From Curtobacterium flaccumfaciens (GTDB taxonomy: Bacteria > Actinomycetota > Actinomycetes > Actinomycetales > Microbacteriaceae), in NCBI RefSeq assembly GCF_013359815.1, contig NZ_JABMCF010000039.1, positions 186,001 to 250,000 of the forward strand: a DNA stretch of 64,000 nucleotides, read 5' to 3'. Shown piece by piece: positions 43,369 to 52,218 of the stretch. How positions within the stretch are numbered: position 1 is the first letter of the stretch; every line of letters starts with the position of its first letter. A program made the position numbers and the translations under genes. The notes below the pieces were generated by a model that was given only the letters and a program-made list of their open reading frames with translations, was not told where the DNA came from and did no database searches.

Positions 43369-43644
43369 TCAGGCCTTGTCGGTGTCGGTGTACTCCCCGA
43401 CCTCGCCGTTCTGGGCCGGCTCGGCCTCGCCGGGGATGTCCGAGTCGACGTACTCGCCGTCGGGTCCGGTTCCGGTCGGTCGCGTCTCGCCGGGGATGTC
43501 GCTCGAGACGAACTCGCCGACGGGCTCCGTCGACTCGACGTGCTCCTCGCCCGGGATCTCGCTGTCCGTGAAGGCTCCGGCGCGGGGTTCGACCCCGTCC
43601 GCGCGACCCTCGTCGCCTCGTGCCTGTTCGTGCTTGCCCGTCAT
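43369..43644 (-). CDS. Small acidic PGE-repeat protein
   Basis: 91 residues, acidic and probably disordered. The sequence is three full copies and one partial copy of an approximately 20-residue unit containing TDSEIPGE, SSDIPGE, DSDIPGE and finally YTDTDK. It starts at ATG 43644 (TGKHEQARGDEG). I do not know its function; it may be a conserved actinobacterial hypothetical. The fic gene is downstream on the same strand. Confidence 0.75.
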   Translation of the reverse strand: MTGKHEQARGDEGRADGVEPRAGAFTDSEIPGEEHVESTEPVGEFVSSDIPGETRPTGTGPDGEYVDSDIPGEAEPAQNGEVGEYTDTDKA

Positions 43645-43743
43645 GTCCGACCTCCGCTGCTCGGGTTGCTTGCCTCGGAGTGTGCCCGTGGTCCCTGGAC
43701 GCCGACCGAACCGGATGCGGCGTTCGGTGGTTGCCTGTGCACC

Positions 43744-44430
43744 ATGCAACGCAGCAGCCGATCGAAGTTCCTGCTCGTCGTGACCGGGCTCGTCGCCGTC
43801 GGGACACTGGCGGGGTGCGCCTCGGACGGGCAGCCCGCCGCCACCGAGACCGTCACGGCGCCCCCACCGTCGCCGTCCGCTTCGGCGTCCACGCCGCAGT
43901 CGTCCGAGGAGCCCGCCTCGGCGGCACCGTCCTCCGGGTCCGGTTCTGGGCCGTCCGCCGGATCCGGTGCCACCGGCCAGGCTGCCGGCGACCGGTGCGC
44001 GGTGTCATCGCTCGCCGGACGCATCGAGGCCGGCAGCGGTGGTGCCGCCGGCAGCGTCATCGTGCACCTGGTGCTCGAGAACACCGGGTCGACGACCTGC
44101 ACGGTGCAGGGGTGGCCCGGCGTCTCGTTCGTCGGGGGTGGCACCGGCAAGCAGATCGGAGCGGCTGCGACGCAGGAGAAGAGCGCGCCGCACCCGACCG
44201 TGACCCTCGCTCCCGGCAAGACCGCCGTCGCGCCGCTCAAGATCGTCCGGGCCGAGAACTACTCGGCGGGCGACTGCTCGCCGCAGACCCCGGACGGCTT
44301 CCGCGTGTACCCGCCCGGGTCGAAGCAGTCCCTGTTCGTGAAGGACACGGACTACCAGGCGTGTGCGTCCACCGATGCCTCACTGCTGTCCGTGCAGGCG
44401 TTCGTGCCGGAGGGGCAGGCGACCTCGTAG
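43744..44430 (+). CDS. DUF4232 lipoprotein
   Basis: 228 residues. Lipoprotein signal with lipobox GTLAGC, Cys25. Residues 30-80 are a Ser/Pro/Ala/Gly linker. The C-terminal DUF4232 domain (RCAVSSLAGRIEAGSGGAAG, VLENTGSTTCTVQGWPGVSF) keeps paired Cys residues likely to form disulfides. Cell-surface; function of the family is unknown. A strong palindrome follows it. Confidence 0.9.
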   Translation: MQRSSRSKFLLVVTGLVAVGTLAGCASDGQPAATETVTAPPPSPSASASTPQSSEEPASAAPSSGSGSGPSAGSGATGQAAGDRCAVSSLAGRIEAGSGGAAGSVIVHLVLENTGSTTCTVQGWPGVSFVGGGTGKQIGAAATQEKSAPHPTVTLAPGKTAVAPLKIVRAENYSAGDCSPQTPDGFRVYPPGSKQSLFVKDTDYQACASTDASLLSVQAFVPEGQATS

Positions 44431-44485
44431 CGGTCAGCCGGGCGATCTCGGCGGGTCCCGAGCGCGGGCTGCTGCCGCCACGGAC

Positions 44486-44521
44486 GGAGCCGTCCCGCTG
44501 CGATCGCAGCGGGACGGCTCC
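44486..44521. terminator. Bidirectional terminator-like palindrome
   Basis: A perfect 36-bp palindrome with 18-bp arms (GGAGCCGTCCCGCTGCGA and complement) lies between the convergent DUF4232 and MMPL genes. It is followed by TTCGG only, so a weak U-tract. Placement argues for termination from both sides. Confidence 0.7.
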
Positions 44522-44544
44522 TTCGGTCCTGAGGTGCTGGCCGA

Positions 44545-46755
44545 CTAGCTGACCGGCACCGGGACGGCCCCGGTCCCCCGGTCGTGCTCGGGAGCCCGGT
44601 CGAGTCCGTGGCCCTCGGTGTCCAGGTTCGGGATGACCTTCCGCATCCAGCGCGGCATCCACCAGGCTGCTTCCCCGCAGAGCGTGAGGAGCGCCGGCAT
44701 GATCATCATCCGCACCAGGAAGGCGTCTGCGAGGACCCCGACGAGCAGCCCGACGGCGATCGAGGCAGCGACGGCCATCTCACTCGTGGCGAAGCCGGCG
44801 AAGACGACGGCCATGATCGTGGCTGCTGCGACGAGGACGGTGCCGGACTTGGTGAACCCGGAGAACACGGCGTTCTTCGGGCTCAGCCCACGGGAGTGTT
44901 CTTCCTTCATCCGGGACACGAGGAACACCTGGTAGTCCATCGCCAGCCCGAACAGGACCCCGACCAGGATGATCGGCAGCAGGCTCAACATCGGGTCGCC
45001 CTGGGGTGCGGCGATGAGCGGGTCGAGCCAGCCCCACTGGAAGATCGCGACCGATGCGCCGAACGCCGCCCCGACGGAGAACAGGTACCCGAGGGTGGCG
45101 AACAGGGGCACGAGCAGGGATCGGAACATCACGATCAGGAGCAGGAACGACAGCGCGACGATCACGATGATGTAGGTGATCAGTGCCCGGTTCATCTGCG
45201 CGGTGTCGTCGAGCCCGATCGCGGTCTCGCCGGTCACCTCGACGCGCACGCCGCTGATGGCCGTGGTCTCGTCGCGGATGTCCGTGACGAGCTGCTTCGT
45301 GCTCTCGGCGATCGGACCGCCGGTCGGGATGACGGTGAGGAGTGCGGCGTCGTCGGTCTTCGTGACCTGGCCGGGAACGACGGCTTCGACGTGGTCGAGG
45401 CCCGTGATCTCGTCCTCGACCGCGGCGAGGTTGCTGGTGACGTCGTCACCCTGCACGAGCACGAGCAGCGGGGACTGGATGCCGCCGAACTCGTCGACGA
45501 TCAGGTCGTAGGCCTTCCGCTCGGACGACGTCGGGTCGGAGCCCCCGGGGATGTTGGAGGCCGTCTTCATGTCGAGGACCGGTGCGGCGACGAGCCCGAG
45601 GACGACGACGGCGCCGAAGAGTGCGAGCCACGGGCGTCCGGTGACGAACCTGGCCCACCCGCGGAGGAAGTTCTTGCGGTTCGCGGGACGCTGCGGGATC
45701 GGCTGGCCGGCGGCGAGGAGTTCCCGGTGCTTCCGGGGCAGGGCGCGCAACCCGAGGGTCCCCAGGATGACGGGGAGCAGCGTGAGGGCCATCAGCACCG
45801 CGATCAGGACGCTGAACGCTCCGGCGAAGCCCATCACGGTGATGACCTCGTTGCCGGTCACGACGAGACCCACGAGGGCGATGATGACCGTGAGGCCCGC
45901 GAACACGACTGCGGTGCCCGCAGTGCCGGTGGCCCGGGCGACCGCGTCGACGACGCTGCGTCCCTCGCGGAGCTCCGAGCGGAACCGGGTGAGGATGAAC
46001 AGCGTGTAGTCGATCCCGACCGCGAGGCCGAGCATGGTCGCGAGCGTCAGGGTGGTCCCCTGGATCGGGTTGATCGCGGAGTACGCGAGGACACCGACCG
46101 TCCCGACGGCGACCCCGGAGATCGCGACGAGCATGTTCGCTCCGGCGGCCAGGAGCGAACCGAACGTCAGGAACAGCACCAGGAACGCGACCAGGATCCC
46201 GATGACCTCGCCGGGACCGAAGGTGGCGTAGGTGTCCCCGAACAGGTGCCCGTCGACCTCGGCGTGGAAGGCAGCACGGTGGTCTGCTGCGAAGTCCAGG
46301 ACGGTGTCGTACGTCTTCTCCTGGTTCGCTTCGGTGACGCCGGAGAAGGTCAGCGTGGAGATGACCGTGGTGCCGTCCTTCGAGACCATCGGGTTCCGCT
46401 GGGCGAACGGGTTCGAGACCGTCTGCACGTGCGGAAGGCCCTTCGCGTCGGCGAGGACTGCCTGCACCTCGGCGGCGGTGGCCCGGTCCGTGACCTTCGC
46501 TCCGTCTCGCGCCTGGAGGACGAGCTGCAGCGTCTTGGCGTCGCCCGACGACGAGGAACCGAGGTCGAACTTCTCGTTGACGACGGTGAGTGCCTTCGCG
46601 GCGGCGGTCGTGTTGCCGGCCGAGCCGGTGGCACTGGTGTCCATGCCGGCGGCGGTGACCGCGGTGAGGCTCGCGAAGAGCACCAACCAGACGGCGACGA
46701 TGATGAGCCGGTGCCGGGCGCTGAAGCGTCCGATCGCGGCGAGGACCTTGGGCAT
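44545..46755 (-). CDS. MMPL family RND transporter
   Basis: 736 residues. Two MMPL halves with about 11-12 TM helices: the N-terminal TM and a 150-residue extracytoplasmic loop, then IGILVAFLVLFLTFGSLLAA, LAVGIDYTLFILTRFRSELR, a second loop, and VGVLFGLAMDYQVFLVSRMK with the paired Asp-Tyr motifs of proton-coupled RND pumps. Likely exports a lipid or toxic compound. It starts at ATG 46755 after GGGAGC. A palindrome shared with the adjacent two-component system lies 107 nt upstream. Confidence 0.93.
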   Translation of the reverse strand: MPKVLAAIGRFSARHRLIIVAVWLVLFASLTAVTAAGMDTSATGSAGNTTAAAKALTVVNEKFDLGSSSSGDAKTLQLVLQARDGAKVTDRATAAEVQAVLADAKGLPHVQTVSNPFAQRNPMVSKDGTTVISTLTFSGVTEANQEKTYDTVLDFAADHRAAFHAEVDGHLFGDTYATFGPGEVIGILVAFLVLFLTFGSLLAAGANMLVAISGVAVGTVGVLAYSAINPIQGTTLTLATMLGLAVGIDYTLFILTRFRSELREGRSVVDAVARATGTAGTAVVFAGLTVIIALVGLVVTGNEVITVMGFAGAFSVLIAVLMALTLLPVILGTLGLRALPRKHRELLAAGQPIPQRPANRKNFLRGWARFVTGRPWLALFGAVVVLGLVAAPVLDMKTASNIPGGSDPTSSERKAYDLIVDEFGGIQSPLLVLVQGDDVTSNLAAVEDEITGLDHVEAVVPGQVTKTDDAALLTVIPTGGPIAESTKQLVTDIRDETTAISGVRVEVTGETAIGLDDTAQMNRALITYIIVIVALSFLLLIVMFRSLLVPLFATLGYLFSVGAAFGASVAIFQWGWLDPLIAAPQGDPMLSLLPIILVGVLFGLAMDYQVFLVSRMKEEHSRGLSPKNAVFSGFTKSGTVLVAAATIMAVVFAGFATSEMAVAASIAVGLLVGVLADAFLVRMMIMPALLTLCGEAAWWMPRWMRKVIPNLDTEGHGLDRAPEHDRGTGAVPVPVS

Positions 46756-46861
46756 GATGCTCCCGGAGAGAAGAAGAGGAAGCCACGCGGAGACCGTCGC
46801 GGCGGGTACTCCTCAATGCTCCGAGCAACGCTCCGTCCGGCCGTCGTCCCGTCGGAGCGAC

Positions 46862-46887
46862 GGACCTACTGCGTCCGCAGTAGGTCC
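46862..46887. promoter_or_regulatory. Shared palindrome, copy 1 (upstream of MMPL, downstream of the regulator gene)
   Basis: GGACCTACTGCG and its complement with a 2-bp centre, 12-bp perfect arms. The inner CTACTGCG/CGCAGTA core recurs at 48746-48765 before the kinase gene. It begins 4 nt after the regulator stop, so a terminator role is also possible, though no T run follows. Confidence 0.6.
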
Positions 46888-46890
46888 GGG

Positions 46891-47550
46891 TCAGTCGACG
46901 AGTCCGGCGCGGTAGGCGAGGGACACCAGCTGCGCACGATCACGGACGCCGAGCTTCGCCATCGCGCGGTTGGCGTGGGTCTTCACGGTGTAGGGCGAGA
47001 CGAACATCTCCCGGCCGATCCGGTCGTTGTCGCCTCCGCGGGCGATCGCCACCACCACGTCGTGTTCACGCGGGGTCAGCGCTCGGAGACGTTCCTGCGC
47101 ATCGGTGTCGATGACGCGGTCGGACTGGGAGCTGACCTGCGCGATGACCGCGGCCTGCGCAGCCGCGGAGAGTGCTCCACCACCGAGGACGACCTCGTTG
47201 ATGCCCGCCACGAGCTCGCGGGGTCCGACGGTCTTGCCGAGGAAGCCGTTCGCACCGGCCCGGAGCGCCGAGACCACGATCTCGTCCTGCTCGAACGTCG
47301 TCAGGATGACGATGCGGAGCTGCTCGGCGGAGAACCGCTCACGGAGGCGGCGTGTGGTCTCGACGCCGTCGATCCCCGGCATCCGCACGTCCAACAGGAC
47401 GACGTCGACCGTCGTCGTCTCGAGGAACCGCAGGGCCTCGAAGCCGTCGCCGGCCTCACCGGCGACGGTGAGGTCGTCGTGCGCCTCGAGGATGGTGCGG
47501 AGCCCGACGCGGATCATCGCCTGGTCGTCGACCAGCAGGATCGTCGTCAC
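46891..47550 (-). CDS. LuxR/NarL family response regulator
   Basis: 219 residues. Receiver domain with phosphoacceptor Asp54 in LLDVRMPGIDGVET, acidic DDQ at 8-10 and Lys in GFLGKTVG. The C-terminal LuxR HTH is about 150-212 (LTPREHDVVVAIARGGDNDR, SPYTVKTHANRAMAKLGVRD). The ATG overlaps the kinase stop (ATGA). Likely binds the palindromes flanking the system. Confidence 0.94.
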   Translation of the reverse strand: MTTILLVDDQAMIRVGLRTILEAHDDLTVAGEAGDGFEALRFLETTTVDVVLLDVRMPGIDGVETTRRLRERFSAEQLRIVILTTFEQDEIVVSALRAGANGFLGKTVGPRELVAGINEVVLGGGALSAAAQAAVIAQVSSQSDRVIDTDAQERLRALTPREHDVVVAIARGGDNDRIGREMFVSPYTVKTHANRAMAKLGVRDRAQLVSLAYRAGLVD

Positions 47551-48713
47551 GACAGCTTCCTTCCGTCCAGCGCCAACACGGCGTGCACGACGAACCGATC
47601 GGGTCGCTCGTCGACGTCCAGTGTCCCGCCTGCTGCCCCGACGCGTTCGCGCATGCCCACGAGCCCGAACCCCGAACCCTGCGTCTGCTTGGTCCGCGGC
47701 GCGCGTGGGTTGTCGGAGACCACGTGGAGTCGACCCTGCTCGGCGCGGACGGTGATCGTCACCGTGCCGATCCCGTACCGGTGCGCGTTGGTCAGGGCCT
47801 CCTGCACGACGCGGTACACGGTGACCTCGACCACGGGGGCGACCGGTTCGTCCGGCAGCTCGACGTCGGCCACGACGTCGAGCCCGATCGACGTGAACGA
47901 CGACACCAACGCGGGCAGCGAGCCGAGCCCGGCGACCGTCTGGTCCGGAGCGGCGTCCCGTGACCGGAGGAGCTCGAGGATCTGCTGCGTCTCGGCGGTG
48001 ACCATCCGCAACGCCTCACGCGCGTCACCTGCTGCGCGTGCCGCCGTCACCGGGTCGCGGTCGACGGTGACCTCGACCGCACCCAGGTGCATGCTCGCCA
48101 CCGCGATCTGGTGACCGACGACGTCGTGCAGGTCGCGGGCGATGCGGAGCCGCTCGGCGTCCACGCGTCGGCGGGCTTCGAGGTCCCGTGACGCGATCGC
48201 CTCGCGGGCTTGCTCCCGCAGGGCCGACCAGTACCGGAGCTGTGCCCAGACTGCGGCCCCCGTGGCGCCGGCGGCCGCACACGCCGCGACCGCCGCCAAG
48301 GCGTCGGGACTGACCAGCCCCGCGCCGGACTCCACCGCGACCACGAGGTAGAGCGGCAGCGCGGTCGCGACGACCATGCGGAACGGGGCCGCACCGCGGA
48401 GGGTGACGGAGAACAGCGCGAACACCACGATCGTCCACCCCACGATCGGGTCCCACCCCTGCACCGCTGCCACCGCACAGCCGACCACGGTGAGCAGCAC
48501 CCCCGGCCACGGGTACCGACGAGCCACGGCAACACCGGCGATGCCGAGCAGCACACCGACCAACGGGAAGACCCCGGCACCCGCGACGAGGACTCGGACG
48601 ATCTCCACCGCTGCACCGGCCACGGCGAGGCCCGCGGCCAGCTCGGGCAGGAGCGCCGGGGACCGGAGCCACCACGGGTTCGGTGGCAGCACGAGATCGC
48701 CGTCGTTCGTCAT
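47547..48713 (-). CDS. Sensor histidine kinase (HisKA_3 type)
   Basis: 388 residues. Four to five TM helices in the first 160 residues form the sensor. The dimerisation/phosphoacceptor helix is LRIARDLHDVVGHQIAVASM with the His near residue 198, and the ATPase domain shows EALTNAHRYGIGTVTI and GSGFGLVGMRERVGAAGG. Short extracytoplasmic loops suggest a membrane-sensing (envelope or drug) kinase paired with the downstream regulator. It starts at ATG 48713. Confidence 0.93.
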   Translation of the reverse strand: MTNDGDLVLPPNPWWLRSPALLPELAAGLAVAGAAVEIVRVLVAGAGVFPLVGVLLGIAGVAVARRYPWPGVLLTVVGCAVAAVQGWDPIVGWTIVVFALFSVTLRGAAPFRMVVATALPLYLVVAVESGAGLVSPDALAAVAACAAAGATGAAVWAQLRYWSALREQAREAIASRDLEARRRVDAERLRIARDLHDVVGHQIAVASMHLGAVEVTVDRDPVTAARAAGDAREALRMVTAETQQILELLRSRDAAPDQTVAGLGSLPALVSSFTSIGLDVVADVELPDEPVAPVVEVTVYRVVQEALTNAHRYGIGTVTITVRAEQGRLHVVSDNPRAPRTKQTQGSGFGLVGMRERVGAAGGTLDVDERPDRFVVHAVLALDGRKLS

Positions 48714-48745
48714 CCCCCGAGTCTCCTGCCTCCACCCCACCGACA

Positions 48746-48765
48746 CGTACTGCGGACGCAGTAGG
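48746..48765. promoter_or_regulatory. Shared palindrome, copy 2 (kinase/small-gene divergent region)
   Basis: TACTGCG-GA-CGCAGTA with flanking bases that, read leftward, give the same CCTACTGCG-TC-CGCAGTA core as 46862-46887. It lies 33 nt before the kinase start and 77 nt before the divergent small gene, suitable for a response-regulator operator. Confidence 0.65.
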
Positions 48766-48842
48766 TTCGACGATCCGCGACGACGACGAGGCACCGCGTC
48801 CCGATCCGGAGGATTGGCACCAATCCCACCGGAAGGCACCCC

Positions 48843-49037
48843 ATGACGACCATCACCGCTCCCCGTTCCGCTCCGACGGCCCGACGGCACTCGCTCACCC
48901 GCGCACCGCAGCTCACCGCGTGGGCCGCCCTGATGGGTGTCTCCGAGGTCGTCCGCTTCGCCGGGTTCATGACCCTGCTCGTCGCGATGGGCGTCGAAGC
49001 CGGTGCCCGACGCGTGATCGACCACGAGGAGGCATGA
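48843..49037 (+). CDS. Small protein divergent from the kinase
   Basis: 64 residues after a GGAAGG ribosome site. A basic, Ala/Thr-rich N-terminus (APRSAPTARRHSL) is followed by a hydrophobic helix, GVSEVVRFAGFMTLLVAMGV, and an acidic end DHEEA. It may be a membrane peptide or a leader-type small protein. No family is recognised. Its stop overlaps the next start (ATGA). Confidence 0.6.
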   Translation: MTTITAPRSAPTARRHSLTRAPQLTAWAALMGVSEVVRFAGFMTLLVAMGVEAGARRVIDHEEA

Positions 49038-49150
49038 GCATGCGTCCCATCCGCCCCGAGGACATCACGCTCCCCGACACCCGACCGATCGACATCACCG
49101 CGTCCATGCGCGAGGTCGAGTCCGGCGAAGCGGACTCCGCCGATCGCTGA
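49034..49150 (+). CDS. 38-residue acidic peptide
   Basis: Starts at the ATG overlapping the previous stop, with GAGGAGG just upstream. The sequence RPIRPEDITLPDTRPIDITA contains an internal duplication of RPxDITxPDTRPxDIT type, then an acidic tail. Coupling and codon use support translation, but the function is unknown. Confidence 0.5.
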   Translation: MSMRPIRPEDITLPDTRPIDITASMREVESGEADSADR

Positions 49151-49234
49151 GACTCCACGACCAGGACCGCTGAGCACGAACGGCACCAGGCGTCCACGCT
49201 CCCCGAGCACGCCGGACGCCGAGTGCGAGCGACC

Positions 49235-50173
49235 TCAGCGACGAGCCGGCGCGTGCACGGCCTCGAGCACCTCGGTCCCCATGGTCCGCAGCGCCTCGAA
49301 CACGGCCAACCGCCGCTGCAACGAAGCGTCGTCGAACGTCACCGTCACGGCGTAGCTGACCGACGACCCGGGCCCCCGCAGGATCCCCGCCTCCGCCCGC
49401 ACGCCGGTGCTCGACCCGGTGACCGCGACGACCTGCAACCCGTGGTCGAGCGCCCGGTGCGCCAGGGGATCGAGCCCGAAGGACCCGGCGACCAGGTTCA
49501 GGTCATTCGCCAGGGACAACCAGCCGAGCACCCGGTTCGACACCGCCTCGTCGACGACCTCGCCGAGGGCCAGTCCGCGCATCACCCACGACAGCTCCCC
49601 GGTCGGTGCGACGGAGGCGTCGGGGGCGTCGTCCGGGCCGCGGCGGTCCCGCACGCGGTCGATCAACGCCGTGCGCTCGATGCCCAGGGACTCCGCACGC
49701 TCCCGGACGGCGTCGATGCCCACGGTCGACAGCAGTGCGTTCATGGCCCAGGCGTCGGCGGTGGCCCCGACCAGGGTCGCCAGGTCGGGCACCTGCATGG
49801 TCGGCTCCTGCAGGAACTGCCACAGCCCGGCACCGGTCGCGGTGTCGCGGGCCATGCGCTGCAGTCGGTCACCGTGCAGGCGGCCGTCCTCGAGCTGGGC
49901 GGCGACCTCGATGAGCAGCAGGACGCGGCCCAGGCTCGCGACCGGCTGCACCAGGGTGTCGTCGATCGCGAGCAGGGCCTTGCCGCTGGAGGTGTCGATC
50001 ACCGAGGCGCTGACCCCGGCGCCCTCGAGCGCGAGGGCACCGAGGGCCTCGGTGGTGGCGGTGAAGCGGTCGTCGGCCCGGCCGCTGTGCCGCCCACGAC
50101 CGCGGCCGCCACCTGCTGGGCGGTCGTCCGGTCGCCGGCGGCGCGACGACCGGGCCGCGTCCGGCTCCGTCAT
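49235..50173 (-). CDS. Class A beta-lactamase-like protein lacking catalytic lysine
   Basis: 312 residues with the serine-hydrolase fold: SASVIDTSSGKALLAIDDTL, VQPVASLGRVLLLIEVA, TADAWAMNALLSTVGIDAV, LKxG-equivalent AVTGSSTGVRAEAGIL. The SxxK motif is S80-L-G-R83 and KTG is replaced by STG, so classic acylation chemistry is unlikely. No signal peptide; the N-terminus is Arg-rich. The ATG overlaps the M13 peptidase stop (TGATG). Probably a non-catalytic or altered relative rather than a resistance gene. Confidence 0.8.
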   Translation of the reverse strand: MTEPDAARSSRRRRPDDRPAGGGRGRGRHSGRADDRFTATTEALGALALEGAGVSASVIDTSSGKALLAIDDTLVQPVASLGRVLLLIEVAAQLEDGRLHGDRLQRMARDTATGAGLWQFLQEPTMQVPDLATLVGATADAWAMNALLSTVGIDAVRERAESLGIERTALIDRVRDRRGPDDAPDASVAPTGELSWVMRGLALGEVVDEAVSNRVLGWLSLANDLNLVAGSFGLDPLAHRALDHGLQVVAVTGSSTGVRAEAGILRGPGSSVSYAVTVTFDDASLQRRLAVFEALRTMGTEVLEAVHAPARR

Positions 50174-52137
50174 CACCAGATCGCGACGCGCTCGGCGGGG
50201 TCGAGGTACATCGCGTCCTGCTCGGTCACGCCGAATGTGTCGTACCAGACGTCGATGTTCCGCACGACCTGGTTGCAGCGGAACTCGTTGGGCGAGTGCG
50301 GGTCGATGCTCAGCAGACGAGCCGCCTCTTCCGGGCGGATCGCCATGCGCCAGGCCTGGGCCCAGCTCAGGAAGAAGCGCTCGGCACCGGTGAGGCCGTC
50401 GACGACCGGGGGCTCCTGGCCGTCGAGGGACAGCAGGTAGGCCTTCCACGCGATCGACAGGCCACCGAGGTCACCGATGTTCTCGCCGATCGTCAGGGCA
50501 CCGTTCACGTGGCTGTCGGGCACCTCGGTCGGCACCAGGGCGTCGTACTGGGCGATGAGGGCCTTCGTGCGCTCCTCGAACGCCGCACGGTCGGCCTCGG
50601 TCCACCAGTTCTCGAGCTTGCCGTCGCCGTCGTACTGCGACCCCTGGTCGTCGAAGCCGTGGCCGATCTCGTGCCCGATGACGGCACCGATCGCGCCGTA
50701 GTTCGCGGCGGCGTCGCGGTCTGCGTCGAAGAACGGGAACTGCAGGATCGCGGCCGGGAACACGATCTCGTTGAACCCGGGGTTGTAGTACGCGTTGATC
50801 GTCTGCGGCGTCATGAACCACTCGTCACGGTCGATCGGCTTGCCGATCTTGCCGAGCTCGCGGTCGACCTGGAACGAGGCGACCGCGCGGACGTTCGCGA
50901 CCAGGTCGTCGGACAGGACGGGCAGCGCCGAGTAGTCGCGCCACTTCACCGGGTAGCCGATCTTCGGCGTGAACTTGTCGAGCTTGTCGAGCGCACGGGC
51001 ACGGGTCTCGTCGGTCATCCAGTCGAGCGCCGTGATGCTCTGCCGGTACGCCTCGACCAGGTTGGCGACGAGGTCGTCCATCTTGGCCTTCGAGGTCTCG
51101 TCGAAGTGCTCCTGCACGTAGATGCGGCCGACGGCTTCACCCATCGCACCCTCGACCAGCGAGACGCCACGCTTCCAGCGCTCGCGCTGCTTGGGCGCAC
51201 CGGTCAGTGCGGTGCCGTAGAACGAGAAGTTCGTGGCCGAGAACGCGCTCGTCAGGTACGCGGCGGAGCCACGGATGACCTGCCAGCGCAGCCAGTCCTT
51301 CCAGACCTCGAGCGGCTGGTCGTTCAGCAGGTCGGCCAGGCCGGTGATGAACGAGGGCTCGCGCACCACGACGGTCTCGAACGCACCGGCGGGGGCGTCG
51401 ATGGCCTGCCACCAGGTCTGCAGGTCGACGCCCTTCGCGAGCGCGGCGACCTCGGCCCAGGGCAGCTTGTTGTAGGTCTTCTGGCTGTCGCGGGTCGTGA
51501 CGTTGTCCCAGTGCTGGGCGGCGAGCGCCGTCTCGAGCGCGATGACGTGCTCGGTGCGGGCGCCGCCGTCGTCGAACCCGGCGAGCGGGAACATCGCCGC
51601 GACGAACTCGCGGTACTTCTCGCGGATGTCGGCGAAGCGCTCTTCGCGGTAGTACGACTCGTCGGGCAGCCCGAGGCCGGACTGCTCCAGGAACACGACG
51701 TAGGACTCGGGGTCACCCGGGTCGTTGTCGACGAAGAGCTGCAGGAAGCTCGGCAGGCCGATGCGCTCGAAGCGGCCGACGGCGGCGATGACCTCGGGCA
51801 CGGACTCGATGGCGGTGATCTCGGCGAGCAGGTGCTCGATCGGTGCGGTGCCGAGCTCCTCGAGCCGGGCTTCGTCGGTGAACGAGGTGAAGAGGTCACC
51901 GACCTTGCGCTCCTCGGTGCCAGGGGCGGCCTGCTGCGAGCGCTCGATGATGTCGCGCACGGCGATCTCGGCGGCCTCGGCCAGCACCGTGAAGGAGCCG
52001 TACCGGGCCTTGTCGTCGGGGATCGGCGTCGCCTCGATCCAGGTCCCGTTCACGTGGCGGTACAGGTCGTCCTGGGGGCGCACCGCGGGGTCGAGTTCGT
52101 CAGTGTGGATGCCGGAGGCACGTGCGACGTCGGTCAT
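50173..52137 (-). CDS. M13 family metallopeptidase (PepO/neprilysin-like)
   Basis: 654 residues. Zinc motif GHEIGHGFDDQG (His489, His493), third ligand in ENIGDLGGL, and NAYYNPGFNEIVFPAAIL as the substrate strand. Peptidase_M13_N runs through about residue 390. There is no signal peptide or TM segment, so it is cytoplasmic. ATG 52137 is preferred over an upstream ATG because TATCGT ends 7 nt before it. Cleaves peptides; coupled to the beta-lactamase-like gene. Confidence 0.94.
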   Translation of the reverse strand: MTDVARASGIHTDELDPAVRPQDDLYRHVNGTWIEATPIPDDKARYGSFTVLAEAAEIAVRDIIERSQQAAPGTEERKVGDLFTSFTDEARLEELGTAPIEHLLAEITAIESVPEVIAAVGRFERIGLPSFLQLFVDNDPGDPESYVVFLEQSGLGLPDESYYREERFADIREKYREFVAAMFPLAGFDDGGARTEHVIALETALAAQHWDNVTTRDSQKTYNKLPWAEVAALAKGVDLQTWWQAIDAPAGAFETVVVREPSFITGLADLLNDQPLEVWKDWLRWQVIRGSAAYLTSAFSATNFSFYGTALTGAPKQRERWKRGVSLVEGAMGEAVGRIYVQEHFDETSKAKMDDLVANLVEAYRQSITALDWMTDETRARALDKLDKFTPKIGYPVKWRDYSALPVLSDDLVANVRAVASFQVDRELGKIGKPIDRDEWFMTPQTINAYYNPGFNEIVFPAAILQFPFFDADRDAAANYGAIGAVIGHEIGHGFDDQGSQYDGDGKLENWWTEADRAAFEERTKALIAQYDALVPTEVPDSHVNGALTIGENIGDLGGLSIAWKAYLLSLDGQEPPVVDGLTGAERFFLSWAQAWRMAIRPEEAARLLSIDPHSPNEFRCNQVVRNIDVWYDTFGVTEQDAMYLDPAERVAIW

Positions 52138-52218
52138 GCGGTCCACGATAGCCACCGACCCCATGGGGCAGGTCGATCCGGGTCGTCACCGGCGCACGGC
52201 TGCCGGTACGGTCATCGC

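Noticed and set aside
46862..46887. Palindrome as a simple terminator of the regulator gene
   Set aside because: Not excluded, but no T run follows and the same core recurs in the kinase promoter, which a terminator would not explain.
44584..48114. Long rightward open frame (about 1176 codons) opposite MMPL and the two-component genes
   Set aside because: Low-complexity Asp/Arg/Gly/Glu translation typical of an antisense shadow; no start signal or family similarity.
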